NCBI GenBank assembly: GCA_001510575.1
Contig: LNGK01000003.1
Coordinates: 3,487,732-3,551,731, forward strand
DNA from: Knoxdaviesia capensis
Lineage: Eukaryota > Ascomycota > Sordariomycetes > Microascales > Gondwanamycetaceae
Direction: 5' to 3'
DNA: 64,000 nt
The translations under genes and the position numbers were made by a program. The notes below the pieces were generated by a model. That model was given only the letters and a program-made list of their open reading frames with translations, was not told where the DNA came from and searched no databases. Positions 24,204-37,147 of this stretch are shown in pieces (the first letter of the stretch is position 1; every line of letters begins with the position of its first letter).

Positions 24204-25077
24204 TGTGAAGAGAGAATCGATACGAGGGTTCGGAACGGGAGGAAAGTTGGTGGCTGGCGGCGGAATAAGACGGTGGCGATCGCGGAGGCGGAAGAGCTCG
24301 GATCCGGAGTGGTGGACGGTAGACGAGATACGGGGAGGGGAAATGTGACGAGAAGGGGAGATCAGAGCAGGAGGAACGATAGAGAGGAGCAGCAAAAGCT
24401 CAGGGACAAAGTTGACGGAGGTTGGAGAGATAGCAGATCTCAAGATAAATAATTACAAAGTCTGTAGTGATACCGGCAAGAGAAACAAACACAAAGGACA
24501 GATAAAGCTATAATATATTGGTGCCTGAAAAAGGGTCAAGTTAAACTGAAGGGAGCCCTTTGAAAAAAAAGATGATATGAAGCCTAAAAAGATCAAGGGA
24601 AGAAAAGGTGGTGATGACGAAGACTAGAAAGATAAAAATCGATCCAAAAAAAAGAGGCACATAAAAGATCAAGGTAAAGTGGATGCATACTTCTGCCCCG
24701 TCGCTTACGTCATTTGAGGTCTGGGTATACCTCGGGTGAGCTGGAGCTCTTTCCTCCACTTATTGCACCCCACCTGACTCACCGCCTAAAAGTTTAAAGT
24801 GGCAGAAAAACCGAAAATTACACTTTTTTTTTTTTTTTGCTGGACAACAAAGCAAAAGCATTCGTGGTGGTTGACTTCCAGCAAAAACTTGGCCTTAACC
24901 ATAACCTTCATACCTGTGATAACTCAGGAACTTGGGAAATACTTCTTTCTCAGGACTTCTATTTTCATCTAGCTGAATCACTTCTCTTTTCGCTCCTTTG
25001 ACTCTGTTCAATCCTCTTCTACCCTCTTCTACCGCTTCTTCTACGAGTCCCCGGCCAAAAGACCACCACGCTTTCCA
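24204..25077. promoter_or_regulatory. Divergent promoter region between the Rab5 gene and KRI1
   Basis: 874 bp separate two start codons on opposite strands. It contains the untranslated leaders of both genes, an A/T-rich middle and a run of T at about 24824-24838. No further gene fits, so both promoters must lie here. Individual sites were not resolved. Confidence 0.6.
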
Positions 25078-27385
25078 ATGGGCCGGTCCGAGAAAACGGC
25101 AGAGTCGCCTGCAGCGCCGGCTAAGAAGCGCATTCTGTTCGACGACGACGACGCTTCCTCTTCGCTTTCCGACTCGGAAAAGGTCCAGCTTCAGATCAAC
25201 CAGGAGTTTGCTAAGCGCTTTGAACACAACAAGAAGCGGGAGGAGAAGCACCGATGTAAGTCAGGCCCGAAGTGTGTATCTGGAAGGGTTTGACATGCCA
25301 GGCTAACCGATTTCACTCGTTCTCTGCGCAGTGGAGGAGAAGTACAAGTCCAGCTCACGGAAGCCTGGCGGCTCCGACAACGATGACGACGACGACTCGG
25401 AGTCCTCCAGCGACGAATCCGAGGACGAGGCCGGCTTCCTCGTGACCGAGGCGCTCGATGCCGAAATCTCCGCCACGCTGCAGGCGATCCGCCAAAAAGA
25501 CCCGCGGATCTATGACAAGGACTTCCATTTCTACACCAAGAAGACCGAGGCCGAGGAGGCAGCCGCAGCCGCAGCCGCCGCCAAGACCGAGAAGGAGAAG
25601 CCGCTGTACCTCAAGGACTACCACCGCGAGCGCTTCCTTAAAGCCGCTGCCACCGGTGTGACGGACGAAGAGATCGGCGACGACAATGCCGAAGTTGATG
25701 AGGAGGTGCCGCGGACATACACCGACGAGCAGACCGCGCTGAAGAAGTCGATCCTGTCGGAAATCAACGCTGTGGCTGCCACCCAGCAAGATGACGATGA
25801 CGACGAGGATAGCAGCGAGGATAGCGACAGCGATGACAAGGCCGGTAGCGATGACGGCTTCTTGAAGCGCCGGGAACCCAAGGTGTCCAAGAAGACTCTA
25901 GAGGACAACCAGGGTATCCACCCGTCCCGCAAGCAGCCGGCCGCGGCCACTACCAAGAAGACCATCACCGAGACGGAGGTGGCGCAGGCCAACAAGAACC
26001 CGGAGCTGTTCCTGTCGAACTTCATGGCCGCCAAGGCGTGGAAGCCGGCCGACGGGTCGAACTGGAAGGCGTTCGAGTCGGACGATGAGAACTCCGACGA
26101 CGACGCCGGCGCGCGCGCCGAGGAGATCGAGCACGCCTACAACCTGCGCTTCGAGGACCCGAGCAAGAGCAACGAGATCCTGCGCACGTACGCGCGAGAC
26201 GTCGCCGCGGCCAAGTCTGTGCGCAAGGAGGCCGTCACCGGCCGCAAGCGCCAGCGCGAGCTCGAGCGCGAGCGCCGCGACGCCGAGAAGCAGCAGCGGC
26301 GCGAGGAGAAGGGCCGGCTGCGCAAGCTGAAGCTCGAGGAGGCCAAGGAGAAGCTCGCCAAGATCAAGGCCACGGCCGGAACGCGCGGCCAGCACCTCAG
26401 CGAGGACGACCTGCTCGCCATCCTGGACGACGCGTGGGACGACGATGCGTGGGAGAGCCAGATGGCCAAGCGCTTTGGCGAGGACTACTACGCCGAGGAG
26501 GACAACGAGATGGAGCTGGACGACGCCGAGGACGACGAGGAGGAAGAGCAGGCAGAGGAGGAGGGTGCGGGGTCGTCGAAGAAGAAGTCCAAGAAGTCCA
26601 AGCCCAAGAAACCCACCTGGGACGACGACATCGACATCACCGATGTGGTTGGCGACTTTGACGACAACGCCGACGAGCCCAAGTTCACCGTTGAGGATCT
26701 CGAGGAGGACGACGAGGAGCCGGCCACCGCCCAGCAGGCTGACGAGGACGGCGAGGCCGAGGACGGCGATGAGGAGGCAGAGCAGGATAGCCGGCCGAGC
26801 AAGAAACGCAAGACGTCGCGCGACCACAAAAAGGCCCACAAGGCCGCCAAGCGCGCCAGCAAAGCCCAGCACAGCAAGCTGCAGACGCTGGTCGACAAGC
26901 ACATGCAGCTCTCCGACCCGGACGCCCTCGCGTCCTCTTCATCCGCGTCGAAGCCGTCGGCTCCCGGCCCCACCCGCTTCCGCTACCGCGAGACCTCGCC
27001 CAACTCGTTCGGCCTGACGCCGCGCGACGTGCTGCTCGCCCCTTCCGACCGCGCGCTGAAGCAGTTCGCGTCGACCAAGAAGCTCGCCGAGTGGCGCCGG
27101 CCCGAGGACAAGGCGCGCGACCGCGCGCGCCTGGGCAGGAAGGCCCGCCTGCGCAAGTGGCGCCGCGAGGTGTTCGGCAAGGACTTCGCCGAGTCGGGCC
27201 CGACGTTCGGGTTTGAGCGGCTCGTCGAGGTCGCCGAGGGCCAGGACTCGCTGGTCGATGGCGGTGCCGCCGCCGGCACGGGGTTGCTCGGCAAGAAGAC
27301 GAAGAAGAAGGCCGACGCCGCTGAGATCGCGGCCGAGAAGAAGCGCAAGCGGAAGCGCGCGCGCAAGCAGAAGCTGGAGGAGTGA
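25078..27385 (+). CDS. kri1: KRI1 ribosome-biogenesis protein
   Basis: Two exons, 25078-25255 and 25332-27385, encode 743 residues. The 76-nt intron begins GTAAGT, and splicing restores KHRLEEKY. Kri1 is an essential nucleolar protein that binds Krr1 and is needed for 40S subunit production. The N-terminus carries the family signature INQEFAKRFEHNKKREEKHR. Several Asp/Glu/Ser-rich acidic tracts occur, with a central basic coiled-coil region (about 300-410). The conserved C-terminal Kri1 domain lies at about 605-685 and contains RFRYRETSPNSFGLTPRDV and RKARLRKWRREVFG. The end is a Lys/Arg-rich nuclear or nucleolar localisation tail. Start choice is supported by good context and by family similarity from residue 15 or so. 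Acidic/basic codon composition explains long antisense frames. Confidence 0.94.
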
Positions 27386-28177
27386 ACGGGCCGGTTGCCT
27401 TTCTTGCTGGCGTTCACTGACTTTTCTGCACACTCCTCGTTTCTCCCGTTCTCTGCGTTGTTGGTTATTGCTTTTCGATTTGCGTGTGGTGGTCAGGGGT
27501 TAACACTCACCCCAACCCCCACCACCACAAAAAGTTCGGTTCTGGAGTCCTAAAAATCAAGCTTATTTATTAGATCTTTCTGTAGCCTTTTTTCCATTCC
27601 AATCCATCATTTTGTCAGTTCCATGACATGGAGTGAAGTCAGACCCGGTGTCTCTCTAATCCAGAGTATAAACGTGCACCTTCATTCCTGGAGGTGGCCG
27701 AACTCATCTAGGACACCCCGTACATCTCGATCCGAAAACGAATCCCAGTCACACATCTCGGACACACGTAGATTATCCCATAAAATAGTCGTTATTGAAC
27801 CCCTCCTGCCTTTTCCCCAATCATTATATACCCATCATGAGAGACCAAATCGAAATACCAAGATAAAAAGAAGAAAAACGACACCCTTGGCCAGTGTGAT
27901 GGGCATATACAAAAAAAAAATGAGACACAAAACCACCTCCCAAAACCAAGAAATTCAGCGTTTGCCTTCAGATCCAGGATACGCAATAAGAATAAATATG
28001 ACTCCAGATAAGCCCGGCCCGTACCAGATATTCCATGTCCCATTTTCACGAAAGGGAAGTTCCGAGAGCCCAAACCGGCACTCGTACGGATGCATGCATG
28101 TATGCTGCAAAAGGGTGGAAATATTGGATAAGATCCATCATACGGGACGGATGCTGGACAAGACAAGAAAAAACCTC
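27386..28177. other. Convergent intergenic region
   Basis: Lies between the stop codons of KRI1 (+) and the large Zn2Cys6 gene (-). AT-rich, with no recognisable gene; presumably two 3' UTRs. Confidence 0.6.
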
Positions 28178-31100
28178 CTAGGTCTGTCTTAGACCGCCCA
28201 AACCGTTACTGAGCATCCCGCCCAGACTATCCAGCCCACTGCCCCAGTCCTGCGTGATCTCCGGCGGCTCCATGTTGAACGGCATGAACCACGCCGACGA
28301 CGGCTCCTGCGCGAAGCTGAGCTCGGCGTTCGCCAGCGCCCGCCGCCGCGCCATGAGGTCGCCGTTGCTCATGCTGCCGCGGTGAGCAGCCCGCGCCCCA
28401 CGCTCGCCGGCGGGGCCGTGCGGCATCCCGTCCCAGTTGCCCACGCCGTCCATCATGCCGGATCCGTTGGCACCGCCGTTGGCTCCGTTGGCGCCGCCGC
28501 CGCCAGCGCCCATCGCACCGAGTTCCATGGCGTACGCGCCAAACACGAGCTGGCGGTCCAGCGGTTGGATGATGTTGTTGGCTTGCTGGGAGAGCGACAT
28601 GGCGAGGAAATCGGGTGCGTAGAATGGCGGTGGGTGGTGGTGGTGGTGGCCGAACTGGCTGACGGAAACCGGGCTGATAGGAGACAGCGCGTGGTACGGT
28701 CCGGCCTGGCCGTGCGAAACGCCTAGAGGGAACCCGCCGGCACCAGCCTGTCTGCCCAGGTAGCTCTGTTGCTGTTGCTGGAGCCGGGCGTGCTCGTTGG
28801 CAGCCTGTTGGTGGTAGTCCGAGAGAATCGATTCCAGCGGGCCCGGCGGATCGGCCACAGAGGTTGATGCAGCCGATACAGCACCAGCTCCCTTTTGGTT
28901 GGAGCCCGCGGCGGCAGATCCATTGGCCGCAGTAGAGCCGTTGGCCGTGGCTGCGCTGGATCCCTTCTTCGCCAGCTGGGACTTGCGCTTCAATGCTGCT
29001 GCTCGCTGCCCATCCTTGGCATCTCCATTCTGTGGCGGAGACAGAGTAGTGAAGAACTCTTCCACAGTGTGAAGCTCTGGCTTCTGCTCCAGCACCGCGT
29101 CGTCGCCCTTTTCCTTCTTCTTGTACGTTGCGGGGTCGACAAAGTCCGACTTGGACACACCGTGCGGGTACCGATCGAACCAGTCGCCGTATTGGATAGA
29201 GGACGTGGGAGTGCCACCGCTCGCTCCAGCAGCCACCGACTTGCCACCGCCCTGCCGGGCAGCATCAGCAAATGTCCGGTACTGCTCACGCAGATCTTCC
29301 GCCATCCAGTGGAACATGCCCCAGTAGCGCTTCATTTTCGATAGGAACTTGACGTTGGTAGCTAGGTTCTTCTTCGAGGTAGCCTCGAGCGACGGTTCCC
29401 CAGAGAAGATACCAAGGATATGGATGGTGCTCGACGAAAACGCACAGTATCCCACAAAGGGCGCGGTGACAAAGTACGACTCCGCGTCTTTAAGGAGCTC
29501 GGAAACACGATTTGCTGCCGTGACCGTTCGCGCAGTCGACCGGCTAACAAAAGCCTTGGGAATATCCTGCTTGTTAGCTCCAGAGGGCACAGCTCCGGCA
29601 CGGTTCAAGAAGAGCAGGTTCTGTTGAATCGAGATGTGTAGAAATAGAAACTGGTTGGCCATGTTTTCCGAGTTGTGTAGCTGCAGGTTTTCGAGAGAGT
29701 AGCGCAGCGATTCGGGCAGGCTGGTCAGCGCCTCCTCGGCATCCTTGTTGAGTCGGGCAAACTGCGATTCCGGATTCCAAATCGGGTGGGGGTCTTGCTC
29801 TTTTCCGCCCTGGTTGACGTAGCTGATGATTTTGCCCCAGAGACAGATAACCTTGACCATGTACGAAGCCACCCCCATGTTATCCGCGGCGTTTGCCAGC
29901 TCGCCGTCGTCGGCACTGACGGGGTGGAGAACCGTACCGTTCAGGGTCTCGGTAGGCGCGGGGATATCGAGCTGAAAGTATCTCTCCTTGACAGGCAGGG
30001 GGAGCTTGATGGCCTCTTCGCGGATGAACATGGGGCGGTCGGTTCCGGACGAGTTGAAGCGGTCCATAAGAAAGCAGGACCACATGGTTCGGCGGCGGAT
30101 CTCACGGTCGACAAAGCTGAGCTGCTGCATCTTTCCAGTAGAGCCGAGAGTGGGGTCATACTCGAGGTCCTTGTGGAGCTGAAGAGCAAAGGCCATCCGG
30201 ATAGCCTGGCCTCCAAGAGACCAGCTGCGGCCGCCATGGCAAGTTCCGAATTCGTGGAGACCGAGAATCATCAAACACGTCAGAATTGTTAGGTTGGGCC
30301 ACTCATACCGTTGCATACAGATATCGCGGGCACGCGATGCCCATTCTTCTCCGCGAAGGAAATTGGGAGATGTGTTGAGTTTGGGATGAGTTGAGAATCG
30401 AGCCGAAACTGCACAAACCGATAGAACGAGGACAGGAGGGAGAGAGCCGGCCCTATTGGAGTTACAAGTTAGCACAATTTCGATACATATTACAACGTGA
30501 GAGGACGTTGGCCGATATTAGGACAGCTTCCACCCGGAAAACACACAGAAAACAAGGAAACTTACCTCAGTTTGCGCATGTAGCTGGGTTTGTGCAGGAT
30601 ATGATATGCCTGGCCGTAGATATTTTCGAAAAACACTTCGGCCAGATGCTCTTGGAGATCCTTGGCCGGGAGGGCGTCAATTCCTTCCAGAAACAACTTG
30701 CTCTCCTCGGCCTCCTGGGTCTGTAACGAGGCGTGCTTTGCCGAGCCCTCGAGTTTCGATTTCGATGGGGCCTTGGCCCAGTGATCCAAGTCGTGGCCAA
30801 AGGCCTCGTCGGCGCCCCGCTTCTTCGCGTTTCCCTTGGCTACTGGTACCGATCCGGGAATCGCTGGCTTAACCGTCGCGCGGGTGACGACTTGTACAGT
30901 GTCTTGCTCGGCCTTGGGGATGATTTTGATGATACGCTCCTCCATACGCTTCAGTCGCTTGTCTAACATGGCCATGTAATCGGTTCTCGGGGCGGCTTTG
31001 CGGGTGGTGACTTTGTACACACACGGGATGCGTGACCGCAAGCAGTGTTTGCAGGCAGGCTTCTCTCCCGAGCAGCGAATCTTCTTCCGACGGCAGGCTA

Positions 31101-31584
31101 TACAGGCGAGGGGGAGTCGTTTCCGCTCCTTGCCGGCCTTGGTCTTCAGTTCACTCCATGCCGGGACAGAGTCGCCCTTGTCGTCCTTGAGCTTGCCGGA
31201 GCTGTCTACCAAGTCACCGTGGCCGACTGTTGAGAGGCCGTATTCATCGGCTACCGAATCTTCCAACGAGTTTGCTCCTGGTGATTGTTGATCCTGGCTG
31301 TCGTCGTCGGACATGGCTCCACTATCTCGGCGGTCGTTGTTGTCCATGGCCATAGTGTTGAAGGCACTGGCCGAAGACATTTGTAGGGCATGGTGTATCG
31401 ACTCTCCGTCGGCCATGGAGACGTGGCCGGCGTTGTTTGGTGATGAGTAAGTGTCAGAGACATCATCCATACTGTCGACAAGGAGCATTGTCGGGTCACC
31501 CAGGTCGGTGGCAAAGGCGAAAGCGCCGAAATCGGGGAAGGTTTGTGAGTCCATCATGTTGAGATCTCGGGGGGATGATGGCAT
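28178..31584 (-). CDS. Large Zn2Cys6 transcription factor with fungal-specific middle domain
   Basis: Two exons on the minus strand, 31584-30566 and 30452-28178, encode 1097 residues. The intron of 113 nt has GTAAGT, a CTAAC branch and TAG. The first 140 residues are acidic and Ser/Asp-rich. The zinc cluster is C161-x2-C164-x6-C171-x6-C178-x2-C181-x6-C188, followed by a basic, heptad-like linker (MLDKRLKRMEERIIKII) suited to dimerisation. The fungal-specific transcription factor domain (about 310-650) contains FENIYGQAYHILHKPSYMRKL, the helical stretch MILGLHEFGTCHGGRSWSLG and a DREIRRRTMWSCFLMDRF element. The C-terminal third is low complexity, rich in Ala, Gly, Ser and His. I cannot name an orthologue or targets. 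Upstream lies an unusually long purine-rich (pyrimidine-rich on the sense strand) leader. Confidence 0.9.
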
Positions 31585-33250
31585 GGGAAATGGACCATTG
31601 GATGCTCCGGGAGTGGGAGACGGAACTTTTTCGGGAACGGTCCAAACGTTTGCCGTGGAAGCCGGGGTTTGGTGGAGTTGTAGGTTTTACCCAAGCGGAA
31701 GGAAGATGCAACACAGTAAACAAGTTAGGTTTAAGCAGTGAGGCGAAATGGAATCCGGCTGAAGGAAGAGGCAGCGGATACGGCGTCAAAAGCGTAAGAA
31801 AGATGGATTATATATGGCTGTTAAATGGATGGAGATTCCGAACTCGCCAAATGGCATTCGCTGGTGGGAGCAGGATGAGAGATATAGATGCTGAAGAGAG
31901 AGTGTGTGCGAATAGACGAGTTCGCTAGTATATAGGAGCTATAGAAACGTTGTAATTGTGTCTTTTGTGATTTCTTGTAAATGAATCTGTTAATAACAAA
32001 TCCCGACACCGAACAAGTGAAGGGGAGACGATTGGTGGAAATGGAGAAAGGCAGACGACGAAAAGACGGGTTGGGAGGCTGCTACACAGAACTGAGCGAG
32101 CGAATCTGTTTTCGAGGAGCAAACCGAGAGAAGAAAAGACAGGAGAGAAAGAGAAAACGAGGGAGCGAAATGGAAAAAGGTGAGGCTGGCTGGCTGGCTA
32201 GGAAAGGACCAAAAAGAAACAGGTGGACGGCCAAAAACGGGAAACGGTGACACAGAAGATTATATTCCTTTAGAAATGCAGATTCCGCTTTTGTGGTGTG
32301 TTCTCGTAACCAAAAAAGAGAAGACAGCACAAAACCGAAAGAGAAAAGAGATACAAGACGAAGACTGGCCAGGCACGGGAGAGAGAAAAAAGGAAAAAGG
32401 GGAGAGTGTTGAGGTTGGACAAGTAGATGATGTTGTGTTACGGGTGGTTTCGTACGGGATTTTGGTGGCGAGTGACGAGCGCCGCCGAGGCTGAAGGAAA
32501 GAGAACGAAGGGAATCAAAGAGGGACAAACACATACAAGAAGATGAAGCCGAAGAAAGCAAAAAAGGTCCAGGTGAAGAGGATGGATCACGAGATTTCAA
32601 CGTTGAGAGCAAGAGACGAGAGCTGAGGAGCTGACAAAGACAGATGCGGAGGGCAGATGGATGATTGGACTGGACACAGCAGGTAGTAGAGGAAGGAACT
32701 CTATGGGTGGAAAGAGAAGGAAGACAGAGAGAGAAACGAGGTGGGAAGGAGACGTGGAGAGGAGACAATCGAGAAGGTGCGTATGTAAGAGAGGAGAGAC
32801 GACGATAGTGGGATGGGAGGTGGAAGGAACGAAGGACGCGTGAGGAAGCGAGAGATGGGAAGGAAGCGAATTGGTGAGAAGGAAGAGAGAAAAATGGAGA
32901 ATACAGTATAAGAGAAGATTTAGTGAATGGGAGGAAAAGCAGGAGAAGAAGAAGAAAGGACGAGACGAAGCAATATGGAGGTCGGAAAAAAGAAAAAAGA
33001 AATGGCCGACGCGGGGAAGGACGAGGATTGACAGTTGACGGAATTATTGAGGAAAAAAAGAGAAGAAAAAGTGGAAACAGTGGGAAAGCCCAGGGAAAAA
33101 AGGGAAAAAAAATAAGGAAAAAAGATTGATAAATGAAAAAAGAAGAGAGAGAGACAGAGAGAGGCAGAGTATGGAAGAGAGCTTAACTTTACTCGCTAGA
33201 AGTGTGTGTGAGAGAGAGAGAGATGGAATTTGATGAGTGATGGACACCTA
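31585..33250 (-). promoter_or_regulatory. Long pyrimidine-rich (sense strand) leader/promoter of the Zn2Cys6 gene
   Basis: Read on the minus strand this stretch is dominated by C and T, especially about 32000-33230, matching the CT-rich leaders in front of other genes here. Short frames inside are low-complexity and not credible genes. Long structured or CT-rich leaders are common for fungal regulatory genes. Confidence 0.45.
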
Positions 33251-34224
33251 AGAAGTGTGGGTGGATACTGCATACCACCAGTTTAGGAGATGAAGATATA
33301 GTGCGATCAATAACCAGTTCTGGGGTTCCAAGAGTCAGCAGCCAACGTGACTTTTTTTGGCCAGTAGATCCTAGCCCTAGGACACGAAGAAAGGGAAGAA
33401 GCAAACACAAAGCCAGAGAGAGAGAGAGTGAGCGAGAGGCTAGACAAGTCGCAGTTCGCTAGGGAACCTAGTCTTCAGGGTCCCCAAAAGCAGCAACATC
33501 CCCGTCAACAACAAGATTTCGAGAGGAAAAGCGGTGGCTAGGGGGCTGGGATTCTTTATTTGGGTCCTGTTTTTCGCTTCAGTGGACTTCTGGCCCTTGG
33601 AAGTTAGATTTCCGGGGTATTAAAAGGGCTTACCCCGGCGGCGAATAGACGGCGCGGTGTTAAATCAGGAGGAAGAAGCGTTCTCGTTGGCCGTTAAGAT
33701 AGTGTCGATGGCGGGTTTGGAAGGGGGACGCTATTATAGCACCGGCACACACAGTAGTTTTGATGGGACAGGCACATGCACAAGAGAGAGAGAGGGAGAG
33801 AGATACGGAAAAGAAGAAACACCAGTATCGTCGAAGGAGGGCATCGATGCGGGCATATGATATCGTCCGTGTAGTATATTGGAAACTTGCAGGCAATATA
33901 ACGTCTAAGGAAGGACAGCACGCTCCTGCCCTACACTCTGGCGGTGGGCATAAGTCCCTACAGCACCCGCAATCAACCAGCTTGGCCGTGATTGGCCAGA
34001 TCGCCCAGAATAGGCAAATATGTCGTAAGGATGGACTGTCGGAGTTGCATCCTCATACAGTATCTGGTGTACTGTACTCTGTAGGGATTTTATCAGGTGA
34101 AGTGGTCAGTATAAAATTCAAATATTTGCTATGGCCTGTGTGTGTGCTATCTAAACATTGACAAATACCACCCAATACCAACACGCCGAATTTTTTTTTG
34201 GCTTAGGTGTGACTCCTCCCGAAC

Positions 34225-34241
34225 CCGGGACTTGAACCCGG
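34225..34241 (-). other. tRNA T-arm / B-box-like sequence
   Basis: On the minus strand five-base arms CCGGG and CCCGG flank a seven-base loop TTCAAGT, and GGTTCAAGTCC matches the Pol III B-box pattern. No matching acceptor stem, D-arm or anticodon arm was found upstream, so this is at best a tRNA fragment or decayed gene. Confidence 0.3.
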
Positions 34242-35213
34242 AAACCCCAAAGAGAGGGCCAAAAAAAGAGACAAGAGGCAATCATTTCGCTGGAGGCGGG
34301 GATACTACCTAAAGAGGAAAAATAGTCTAGACAGGGGGGTTGGATTGATGATCAGCAATCCTGTTCTTGACTTATGTCAGCGGGATTTCACTCCTGCAGA
34401 AGGAAGGAAGTATATATCTTAGGGTTTGGGAGTCCTCGTTATTTGCACACACACGTGTGTGTGTGCGTGCGTGTATGTGCTTCATCTCTGTGAATAGAAT
34501 CCATTCTGGTGTGTGCTTGTGTGCTTGCATTTGGAGTCCAGGTGACGGCATTTCTCTCTCTCTCTCTCTCTCTTTTCCTTTTCTTCTCGCCCCCCCTTCG
34601 AGAAACTGGGGTAAGGTGGAGACCATTGAAAGGCCCGTTTCCGAACACCCGGCCAATCACACGGCCTATATTAACGTGCTGCGTTAAATGCAATAAACTT
34701 CACCAATTTTATTGCATTTCTTTTTTGGTTCTGGTGAGAGGAGACCGACCGGGGTTTGACCTTTTCAATTTGAAGAGTAGAGGGGTATTGAAGCAGACTC
34801 GCTTTGGTGGACACTGTTTTTTCTGCCTATCTGCGTGTAAATCCGGGACTGGAGCAACCCACGATACATGCGAGGACCTGCAACCGTGAATCATGTGCGA
34901 CGCCCCTCCCGTGATAGCTTCAATCAAACCATCTCTCACACACCGAGCTGGCCGAGGGGTGAGGCCTGATTCGAGATTCCGGAATACTACAGAAGGGTCT
35001 ACAGCTTGGCAGGCAAGGAAGAAGACCAAGCATGGCTGGCTCACCGCTTTTTTTCCTCTCCATTCTTCGATCGCTTGTTCCTCGCCCCGTTCTATTCGTC
35101 TAATGAGCTGCTGCTATTCCGGTATATTAATTGGGATTTCGGGTATATTGACCCTCCATAATATGCCGTACACCCTAAAGCTCTCTCGCCTGCACGCGGC
35201 GACTGTTCCTGAC

Positions 35214-35239
35214 GAGCACTATACAGTACTGTAGTGCTC
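35214..35239. repeat. Palindrome TACAGTACTGTA with inverted flanks
   Basis: A 12-bp perfect palindrome flanked by GAGCAC on the left (plus two extra bases) and GTGCTC on the right, able to form a hairpin or bind a dimeric protein. The same 12-mer occurs at 3989-4000. Confidence 0.6.
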
Positions 35240-37077
35240 TGTGTGCATTTACACCAGCATCATCTGTGAATATACGTCTTGATGCGCAGATACAGTGGAC
35301 ACGTAAATACCTGTGCTGTATGTGCCTGTTCTCCAACCTCTCGCTCCGTATTTCGTATTGGCGCATCTCAATCCACGAAGAGCTCGAACACTCATATCTA
35401 TAAGTAATGGGATATCACGGGCTTGGGTTGGATCTTTGGCTGCTTGATATCAAACATGCATCGCCTATAAAGCCCGAACAGTGGGAATAAAAGCCCCGAT
35501 AAAAACGGTACACACTGACTAGAAACCCACCCGTTTCCTTTGCCACTCTCTTGCGTAGGATTTTGATCAATCCGATCCACGGTACAGCCATGGCCGTGCA
35601 TATGAATATATTACAGAGTGCGACCTACAAACATGTCCGCACTTTTACGTTTTGGTTTTTTGGCTGTGGGCTTTTGCTCACCACAAATATTGGCTGGCCT
35701 GTGTGGTGTACGGAGTAGTATAAAATCCTCTCGGCTCCCTAGGCCTGAACCCTCAGGGTGGTATTCCAGCGCATTTTGGGTTATCAAGTTACGGACGGAG
35801 AATCATCTTTACGTATGGTACGTCAATATCGCGGAGGGAGATAAGAGGTTGTTTTAGAGTGATGGGACTCGTAGTATCTTCTTCTTCCATAGGTCGTATG
35901 TAGGTAAAGTATGTAGATGTATCTAGAAACAGACCAAAATGTGAGATTCAGCTTGGATTTCATATAGCTTTTTGGAACGAGACATGCAGACCCAGCACAG
36001 CACACCATCAACGAAGGCTAGTTTGGCGGGGGTTCTAGAGTGGAATGTGGATGATGCAAAATGAGCCGCCGGAAGGGTGGGTCACAACCACAAACCGCCT
36101 GGTTCGGACGACTGCCTCTGGAGTTGTGACGGCTCTTCACTTCTCACTTCTCACATATCTCGAATATTCATCCAGAGTGCACTAGATAACAGTCGATGGT
36201 AGTTGGAGGTGCACTTCTACATCGGACCAAGTATGTTCTGAGAGGGAACAACAGCGATGTGATCCCCCACAAATGGCTAGACAAGATTAAAAGGATGGTT
36301 CATGAAAGAAAAAAGCCAAGGAAAAGAAAAAAAAAAGCCACGAGGAATTCACATGGCTCCTGACCAATCCCAGTGCGGGTGGCAAGCTCGCCAGGCCCGT
36401 TATGGGAAATGCTGTTGGAAATAATGAGAGCACTGGCCATTTCGCCCATTTTTGTTGAAGATAAAGATATATACCTGACTCTCACGTTCTGATATCGGAG
36501 TGCCACATCGTTTCCCGTGCCAATCACTACTGTACTGGGCTGGTCAACCGCTCCGGTGCCGGGCCTAATACTACCGAACCGGAACTGGGGCCGAAACGAG
36601 GTAAAGCCCGCCGAGATTTTTCTAGCAGGAGTTGGTTGATCTACGAGCTACCCTCTCTGGTCGATTAAATATATATCTATTCATCTGGGTTCATGCGCAG
36701 AACAGCGTTGACTTCCCCGAGTTGGAAACAACCTGTCTGTAGTAAAAAGAGCAACAGATAGTTACACGGAAAACTCGAAGCTGGGAGTCAGAAGACAGAA
36801 CATCTTCAGCGCGTCCAGGGTCAAGTCGTCATCCACCCTGGCCAAGAAGAGGCAAATTGCGGAATGGAAGTTGAGAGCAACAGCGGAACGCAACGGGCAC
36901 AGTATCCGATGCATCATATTTCGCCGTGTCGTCTCTCGTCTCTCGTCTATTCCACCAAATGACTCTAGATCATGAAACGAAGGCGTGGCTAAGACCTCCG
37001 TAGAACAGGAACGTGGCAGAGAAGACTTTGGTGGGAGGGCGATCTCACGGAAATAAATAGCCTTTTTTTTTTTTTTT

Positions 37078-37147
37078 NNNNNNNNNNNNNNNNNNNNNNN
37101 NNNNNNNNNNNNNNNNNNNNNNNNNNNNNNNNNNNNNNNNNNNNNNN
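37078..37147. other. Assembly gap (70 N)
   Basis: Seventy ambiguous bases following a T homopolymer. The amount and nature of the missing sequence are unknown. Confidence 0.99.

Noticed and set aside
25898..26902. 334-codon antisense frame over KRI1
   Set aside because: Leu/Val-rich reading of Glu/Asp/Lys codons; a composition shadow, not a membrane protein.
31990..32768. Ser/Leu/Phe-rich minus-strand frames upstream of the large Zn2Cys6 gene
   Set aside because: Again translations of a CT-rich leader.
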